Shown here piece after piece: positions 59,923 through 64,000 of a stretch of DNA of 64,000 bases. The notes below the pieces were generated by a model. It was not told where the DNA came from and searched no databases. It saw nothing but the letters and a program-made list of their open reading frames with translations. Positions within the stretch are counted from its first letter, which is position 1, and every line of letters begins with the position of its first letter. Source of the stretch: JACZYA01 sp965247455 (GTDB taxonomy: Bacteria > Acidobacteriota > Terriglobia > Acidiferrales > 2-02-FULL-67-57); the NCBI GenBank assembly GCA_965247455.1, contig CBDFHE010000015.1, positions 1 through 64,000 on the forward strand. Reading direction: 5' to 3'. The position numbers and the translations under genes were made by a program.

Positions 59923-60672
59923 GTGACCCGACGCAAGAAGCGACCGTCCCGCAAGTATCCAGCCAAGAAGCGTCAGTCCAAGCTCCGCTTGCCCGTGCCC
60001 GCTGCGCCGCGCGGCCACATCACCGCCACCATTGACGGCGCTGCCCGCGGCAACCCCGGTCCGGCCGCCTACGGCGTGGTCTTCGAGGACGCTCGCCCCG
60101 CCGCCGGCGGGGCGAGTGGCAAGGTCATCGCCCGGCTCGGCCGCCGCATCGGCGCCACCACTAATAACGTCGCCGAGTATCGCGCCCTGTTGGCCGCGCT
60201 CACTTATGCCCGCGAACAAGGCTGGCGCGCGCTGCGCGTCCGCACCGACTCCGAGTTGCTGGCCCGCCAGATTCAGGGCGACTACAAAGTCAAGAGCCCC
60301 GACCTCAAGCCACTGCACGCGGAAGCGTTGCGCCTAGCCGCCGCGCTCGACTATTTCGCGATTGAGTCCGTCCCCCGCAAACTGACTCGCGCTGCCGACC
60401 GCCTCGCCAACGCCGCTTTAGACGGGCGACCCGCCTCTGCCCTGCGGGCTATGGCGGGCAAGCCCGCGCCCGGTGCTCCGCGAGCCGGCAAATCAACGCC
60501 GAGCCCGGTGGCACCTGCCACCGAGAAACGGTTCAGCCCAGCGGCTTCCGCCGCTGGGGCCCAAACCATCCGCGCCATCTATCAGGACGGCGTCCTCAAG
60601 CCACTACAGCCTCTCGACCTCCCCGACGGCGAAGAAGTGACTCTCACCATTCACCGCTCGCGCACGAAATAA
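59923..60672 (+). CDS. RNase HI-like domain fused to DUF104-like segment
   Basis: A 249-residue protein with GTG start. After a Lys/Arg-rich lead, residues about 28-160 are RNase HI-like: ATIDGAARGNPGPAAYGVVFE (Asp), NVAEYRALLAAL (Glu), LRVRTDSELLARQIQGDYKVK (Asp) and KLTRAADRLAN (Asp), so all four catalytic acids are present. It would cleave RNA in RNA-DNA hybrids. The last 30 residues (IRAIYQDGVLKPLQPLDLPDGEEVTLTI) match the DUF104/AF2212-like antitoxin motif. The linker (about 175-218) and a hairpin in the RNase domain (ARPAAGGASG) are encoded by palindromic repeats at 60092-60116, 60507-60522 and 60537-60558. Confidence 0.86.
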   Translation: MTRRKKRPSRKYPAKKRQSKLRLPVPAAPRGHITATIDGAARGNPGPAAYGVVFEDARPAAGGASGKVIARLGRRIGATTNNVAEYRALLAALTYAREQGWRALRVRTDSELLARQIQGDYKVKSPDLKPLHAEALRLAAALDYFAIESVPRKLTRAADRLANAALDGRPASALRAMAGKPAPGAPRAGKSTPSPVAPATEKRFSPAASAAGAQTIRAIYQDGVLKPLQPLDLPDGEEVTLTIHRSRTK

Positions 60673-60953
60673 TCATGCCCCTGGGGTTCAGCCCAGTGGC
60701 TTCTGCCACTGGGAAATTTCTGTGGCCCCACGGGCCGAAGCCCTTCCGGGGGCGTAGGCTCGCGATCGGTGCAATCTGAGAATGAGAGTCAAAGACAGCT
60801 TGGAAGAGGTGCTCAGCACCCGCCAACAGGGGGACACCCGGCAGCTCACACCAAAAAGAAGTCCGGAAGAGGTGCGGAGTTTACCCCGCCGACCCGTCCT
60901 CCGAAGCTCGAAGAGCGAAGGAGGACGGCCGGGCACCCGCACTCTAAGCTTGA
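60673..60953. repeat. Palindromic repeats downstream of the RNase HI gene
   Basis: Includes GTTCAGCCCAGTGGC-TTCT-GCCACTGGGAAA (60685-60716), CCCCACGGGCCGAAGCCC, TTGGAAGAGGTGCTCAGCACCCGCC (60800-60824), GGAAGAGGTGCGGAG (60865) and GACCCGTCCTCC...GGAGGACGG. No gene seen. Confidence 0.6.
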
Positions 60954-61039
60954 TTCAGTTGTGCCGCAGGAAGTAGGCGCGGTAGAGGGTATCTCGCTGG
61001 GCGGGGGTGAAGCCGGCGTCGTGGATGATGTGGCGCAGC
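60954..61039 (-). pseudogene. Duplicated 3' end of mqnC (86 bp)
   Basis: Matches the end of mqnC at 61168-61253 at 84 of 86 bases, in the same orientation, encoding the terminal LRHIIHDAGFTPAQRDTLYRAYFLRHN and stop. Between the two copies (61040-61167) lie palindromes including CCCCCAGGCCCCTGCCTGGGGG and GGCGGGGTTTCAACCCCGCC. Confidence 0.8.
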
Positions 61040-61168
61040 AGTAAAAACCTGCCGAGCCCCCAGGCCCCTGCCTGGGGGTCACCGTCCCGCCCAAACTGGC
61101 AGGGCGGGGTTTCAACCCCGCCGCTAGTCGCAACAACAACATCGGGGCTTTAGCCCCTGAGGTCAATT

Positions 61169-62212
61169 TCAGTTGTGCCGCAGGAAGTAGGCGCGGTAGA
61201 GAGTATCGCGCTGGGCGGGGGTGAAGCCGGCGTCGTGGATGATGTGGCGCAGCTCGGCCTCATTCGTCCGGTTGGTGCAACCGGCCGCCGCCACCACGTT
61301 CTCTTCGATCAAAATGCTGCCCACGTCATTGGCCCCGAAACGCAGCGCCACCTGGCAAACCTTGATTCCGGGCGTCAGCCAACTGGCCTGCACGTTGTCG
61401 ATGTTGTCGAGGTAGAGCCGCGTAATCGCCAGCGTCTTCAGGTAGTCCACCGCCGTCGCTTCCTCTTTCACCTGTGAGGCCAGCGGCGTGTTCTCGCGCT
61501 GGTACATCCAGGGGATGAAAGCGGTGAAGCCGCCGGTGTCGGCCTGAATCTGCCGGATGACTTCCAGGTGGTTCACGCGGTTCTCGATGGTCTCCCCGCA
61601 GCCGAACATCATGGTCGCGGTCGTCCGCATCCCGAGCGCGTGCGCGGTGCGGTGCACGTCCACCCACTCCTCGGCGGTGCACTTCAGCCGGCTGATGCGC
61701 CGGCGCACTTCGTCGTCCAGGATTTCCGCCCCCGCGCCCGGAATGGAGTCGAGCCCGGCGTCCATCAGCCGCCGGAAGGTGTCGCGCACCGTCAGGCCGC
61801 TCAGCTCGGCGATGTTGATAATCTCCGGCGCCGAGAAGCAGTGCAGGTGCAGCTTCGGATACCGCTGCTTGATGCTGCGCAGCAGGTTCTCGTAGTAGTC
61901 AATCTTCAGCTCGCCGTGCAGCCCGCCCTGCATCAGGACGCCGGTGCCGCCCAGCGCCAGCGTCTCGTCAATTTTTTGGTAGATGGTGTCGAGGTCGAGC
62001 ACGTAGCCCTCGGGCGAACCCATGGGCCGGTAGAAGGCGCAGAAGGAGCAGTACTCGGTGCAGAAGTTGGTGTAGTTGATGTTGCGGTCAATCTGGTAGG
62101 TGACCACGTTCTCCGGGTACTTCTGCCGGCGCACCTGGTTGGCCGCCATCCCGACGCCGATCAGGTCGTCGGACCGGAACAGCTCCAGCGCTTCTTGTTT
62201 TGAAAGTTCCAT
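61169..62212 (-). CDS. mqnC: Cyclic dehypoxanthinyl futalosine synthase
   Basis: Radical-SAM enzyme of the futalosine route to menaquinone. The [4Fe-4S] motif is CTEYCSFC (in NINYTNFCTEYCSFCAFYRPMGSPEGYVL), followed by GGTGVLMQGGLHGELKIDYYENLLRSIK, HCFSAPEIINIAELSGL, GLDSIPGAGAEILDDEVRRRISRLKCTAEEWVDVHR, TATMMFGCGETIENRVNHLE and FIPWMYQRENTPL. At 347 aa the length is typical. ATG at 62212 starts MELSKQEAL; an upstream in-frame extension is repeat sequence. mqnA is just upstream on the same strand, but mqnB and mqnD are not in the window. Confidence 0.96.
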   Translation of the reverse strand: MELSKQEALELFRSDDLIGVGMAANQVRRQKYPENVVTYQIDRNINYTNFCTEYCSFCAFYRPMGSPEGYVLDLDTIYQKIDETLALGGTGVLMQGGLHGELKIDYYENLLRSIKQRYPKLHLHCFSAPEIINIAELSGLTVRDTFRRLMDAGLDSIPGAGAEILDDEVRRRISRLKCTAEEWVDVHRTAHALGMRTTATMMFGCGETIENRVNHLEVIRQIQADTGGFTAFIPWMYQRENTPLASQVKEEATAVDYLKTLAITRLYLDNIDNVQASWLTPGIKVCQVALRFGANDVGSILIEENVVAAAGCTNRTNEAELRHIIHDAGFTPAQRDTLYRAYFLRHN

Positions 62213-62347
62213 TTGATCAACTCTTACGTCAGGGCACGCCTGCCTGCCCAAGCGTTCCTCCGATACGCGCGGCTTTAGCCACTGAGGCCCCAAAGGCTGG
62301 TAGCGGCGAAGAAGCCGACGGCTTCTTCGCCGGCTCGTTCCCCCTGC
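62213..62347. repeat. Repeat between mqnA and mqnC
   Basis: AGCGGCGAAGAAGCC-GACG-GCTTCTTCGCCGGC (62302-62335) is a strong hairpin, related to GAAGCC...GGCTTC units at 5580 and 49876. On the minus strand it lies between mqnA and mqnC and could modulate read-through. Confidence 0.6.
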
Positions 62348-63241
62348 CTAGAGGAACTCCAGCGGTCGCACCTGCTCAATCAGTCCCAGTTCGCGCGCGT
62401 ACTTGAAGAAGTATTCTAGCCCGGCTTGATGGCGCGCGTCGAGCCGGTATTGGATGGAGGTGCGCAGGTAGCGCTCCAACTGTCCGCCCGGCAGCCCCAG
62501 CTCCACCGCAGCTTGGTGAGCGATTTCCGGCAGGTGCTCCAGCCCGCGGTCGCGCGCGCGCTGGAAACTGTGCACTAATTGTTGGCGTTGCCGGGGATCG
62601 TGCACGCGGTCGCCGCGCACCGCCCAGAAGGCGAACACGAAAGGCAGGTTGGTCAGCCGCGCCCACTCCTCCGCTAGGTCGTAGACGTGCAAGTTCTCCC
62701 CGCGCGCCCACTCCTCGCCTTGCGGTCCGCGGCTCCGCAGGGTGAACCGCAGCGCCGGGTCGCCGATCAGCAGCGCCGCGTCCGCCGCCGCCAACATCGC
62801 TTTGAGGTCGGGCTGCGCTTCCACGTAGTCGGGCTCGCGCCCCCAGTGCCGCGCGAAGAGAATCTTCGTCAACGCCACCGAGGTGCGCGAACTGGCGTCG
62901 AGCGCCACTTTCTTCGCCTTGCGCGCCGGTCCCCGGCTGACCAGCAGCACGCTCTGCACCTGCTGCTCGCTGACGACGCTGATGCCGGGAATGATTTTCA
63001 ACTTCGGAATCCGCTGGTATTCAATCGAGGGAACGATCCCCACCTCGGCCGCGCCCGTGCGCAGCGCCTCCGCGCAGGCCGCCGGCACGGTGAAGCTCAG
63101 CCGGTAGCGCTGCCGCTCCGGCCCGCGGTCGAGCCCCCACACCAGCGGCGCGGTGTTCAGGTAGCGCACCACCGACACCCGCAGCGGCGGGTTCGGGCGC
63201 CGGACTGGCCGCGACGGCCGGAATCGAGTCTTGGGTTTCAT
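62348..63241 (-). CDS. mqnA: Chorismate dehydratase
   Basis: First enzyme of the futalosine menaquinone pathway: dehydrates chorismate to 3-enolpyruvylbenzoate. A periplasmic-binding-protein-like fold is visible: LRVSVVRYLNTAPLVWGLDRGPE (about 20-42), AAEVGIVPSIEYQRIPKLKIIPGISV, KVALDASSRTSVALTKILFARHWG, AALLIGDPALRF, DLAEEWARLTNLPFVFAFWAVRGD and C-terminal YLRTSIQYRLDARHQAGLEYFFKYARELGLI. ATG at 63241 gives 297 aa, with about 20 basic residues before the conserved start. A TTG at 63295 would add 18 residues without homology. Confidence 0.95.
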   Translation of the reverse strand: MKPKTRFRPSRPVRRPNPPLRVSVVRYLNTAPLVWGLDRGPERQRYRLSFTVPAACAEALRTGAAEVGIVPSIEYQRIPKLKIIPGISVVSEQQVQSVLLVSRGPARKAKKVALDASSRTSVALTKILFARHWGREPDYVEAQPDLKAMLAAADAALLIGDPALRFTLRSRGPQGEEWARGENLHVYDLAEEWARLTNLPFVFAFWAVRGDRVHDPRQRQQLVHSFQRARDRGLEHLPEIAHQAAVELGLPGGQLERYLRTSIQYRLDARHQAGLEYFFKYARELGLIEQVRPLEFL

Positions 63242-63456
63242 CGTCCCACCGGAAGCAGTCTCTCGTGGCTGGCCGCCCAACAATGAAGAATCCACTCTAA
63301 CACCCGCTATGTGTTTGTATCAACGCGGGTTCGCTTTCCCGGGGCTGTCTGTGGCATACTGCCTTCCAGGTCGGCCTGCTTGACAACCGGGCGTTCAGCC
63401 CGCTAATTTGCCTGCTTCGTGAGGCTACAGGGCGAAACGAGAAGCGTGAGAAGATA

Positions 63457-64000
63457 ATGGCGCAAGACCTGACACGCTACACCTACTGGCTGGCGGTGCT
63501 GCTCGCCCCTGGCGTGGGCGCGCGGCTGGCGGCGGAGTTGCTCAAGCACTTGGGCGCGCCCGAAAAAATGTTTTCCGCTTCGCGCGCGGAGCTGGAAGCT
63601 TGCGGCCTGCCGGCTCCGGTCGCCGGCACCATTCAGTCGCGCAGCCCGCTCAAAGCCGCCGAGCAAGAACTGGAAAAAGTTCGCCAACTCGGCTGCCGGC
63701 TGTTGTCGTGGGACGAGCCCGACTATCCGCCGCTGCTGAAGGAAATTTACGACCCGCCGATGCTGCTCTATGTGCGGGGTGACGCCGCCGTGCTGAGCTC
63801 GCACTGCCTGGCGATTGTCGGCTCGCGCCAGCCTTCGCCCTACGGCCAGCAGGTAACCGGGCGGCTGGCGCAGGACTTGGCCGGACGCGGCCTGACCATC
63901 GTCAGCGGTTTGGCCCGCGGCATCGACTCCACCGCCCACCGCGGCGCGCTCGATGCCAGCGGGAAAACCGTGGCCGTGCTAGGCTGCGGAATTGACGTGG
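63457..64000 (+). CDS. dprA: DNA-processing protein DprA (3' truncated by window)
   Basis: The first 181 residues of DprA, which loads RecA on incoming single-stranded DNA in transformation. An N-terminal SAM-like/HhH region (YTYWLAVLLAPGVGARLAAELLKHLGAPEKMF) precedes the Rossmann-like domain: DEPDYPPLLKEIYDPPMLLYVRGD, AIVGSRQPSPYGQQVTGRLAQDLAGRGLTIVSGLARGIDSTAHRGALDASGKTVAVLGCGID, with GSRxxSxYG and GLARGID the hallmark motifs. ATG at 63457; the RBS is weak (GAGAAG). The gene runs off the right edge. Confidence 0.95.
   Translation, partial: MAQDLTRYTYWLAVLLAPGVGARLAAELLKHLGAPEKMFSASRAELEACGLPAPVAGTIQSRSPLKAAEQELEKVRQLGCRLLSWDEPDYPPLLKEIYDPPMLLYVRGDAAVLSSHCLAIVGSRQPSPYGQQVTGRLAQDLAGRGLTIVSGLARGIDSTAHRGALDASGKTVAVLGCGIDV

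Overview
The window is high-GC DNA from a diderm (outer-membrane) bacterium, most likely an Acidobacteriota member. That assignment is an inference. It rests on the menaquinone futalosine genes mqnC and mqnA, heptose activation (hldE C-type), SurA and MlaE/F/D-type outer-membrane lipid functions, and the density of short palindromic intergenic repeats. No rRNA is present; the only intact tRNA is tRNA-Leu(CAA).

Layout. 1-0.7 kb: end of an S24/LexA-like repressor and a small, AT-richer membrane gene. 0.9-7.0 kb: housekeeping genes (eIF2B-like, galU, FmdB zinc ribbon, rsmI, PilZ, dusB). 7.2-12.9 kb: an ArsR-controlled cluster of SRPBCC/AHSA1, TfoX-N and DinB proteins, grown by tandem duplication and broken by an IS630 insertion beside a nonsense-mutated SRPBCC copy. 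13.1-21.3 kb (minus): an MFS pseudogene, then the operon hldE-mfd-surA-HD nuclease-blaI (mfd frameshifted). 21.6-36.9 kb: hemL, a thioesterase, and a tightly overlapping lipid-type cluster: HAD-like/fatty acyl reductase fusion, SDR, pyruvyl transferase, two acyl-AMP ligases, crotonase, ACP, diacylglycerol kinase-like, PlsC, a lipocalin-like protein and an alpha/beta hydrolase. 37-43.9 kb: a decayed tract with a broken double-PilZ gene, a tRNA-Leu fragment and two nearly identical IS1380 copies, one sitting in the signal peptide of a TPR gene. 44-64 kb: a GT-C glycosyltransferase, two msrP copies sharing a 929-bp identical inverted repeat, AtoE, a frameshifted DUF1326 gene, Mla genes around a K+ channel, an ArsR-like regulator, tRNA-Leu, an RNase HI fusion, mqnC, mqnA and the start of dprA.

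Two observations stand out. First, families of short palindromic repeats fill intergenic gaps and also occur in frame inside coding genes (BlaI, MlaF, RNase HI, SDR). Two unrelated proteins carry the same repeat-encoded peptide PAPRSLGVGG, which recalls Rickettsia palindromic elements. Second, the 23-37 kb cluster looks like an undescribed specialised-lipid pathway.

Seven genes are interrupted by nonsense codons, single-base shifts or an IS. This is either local decay or residual sequence error, and the sequence alone cannot decide which.
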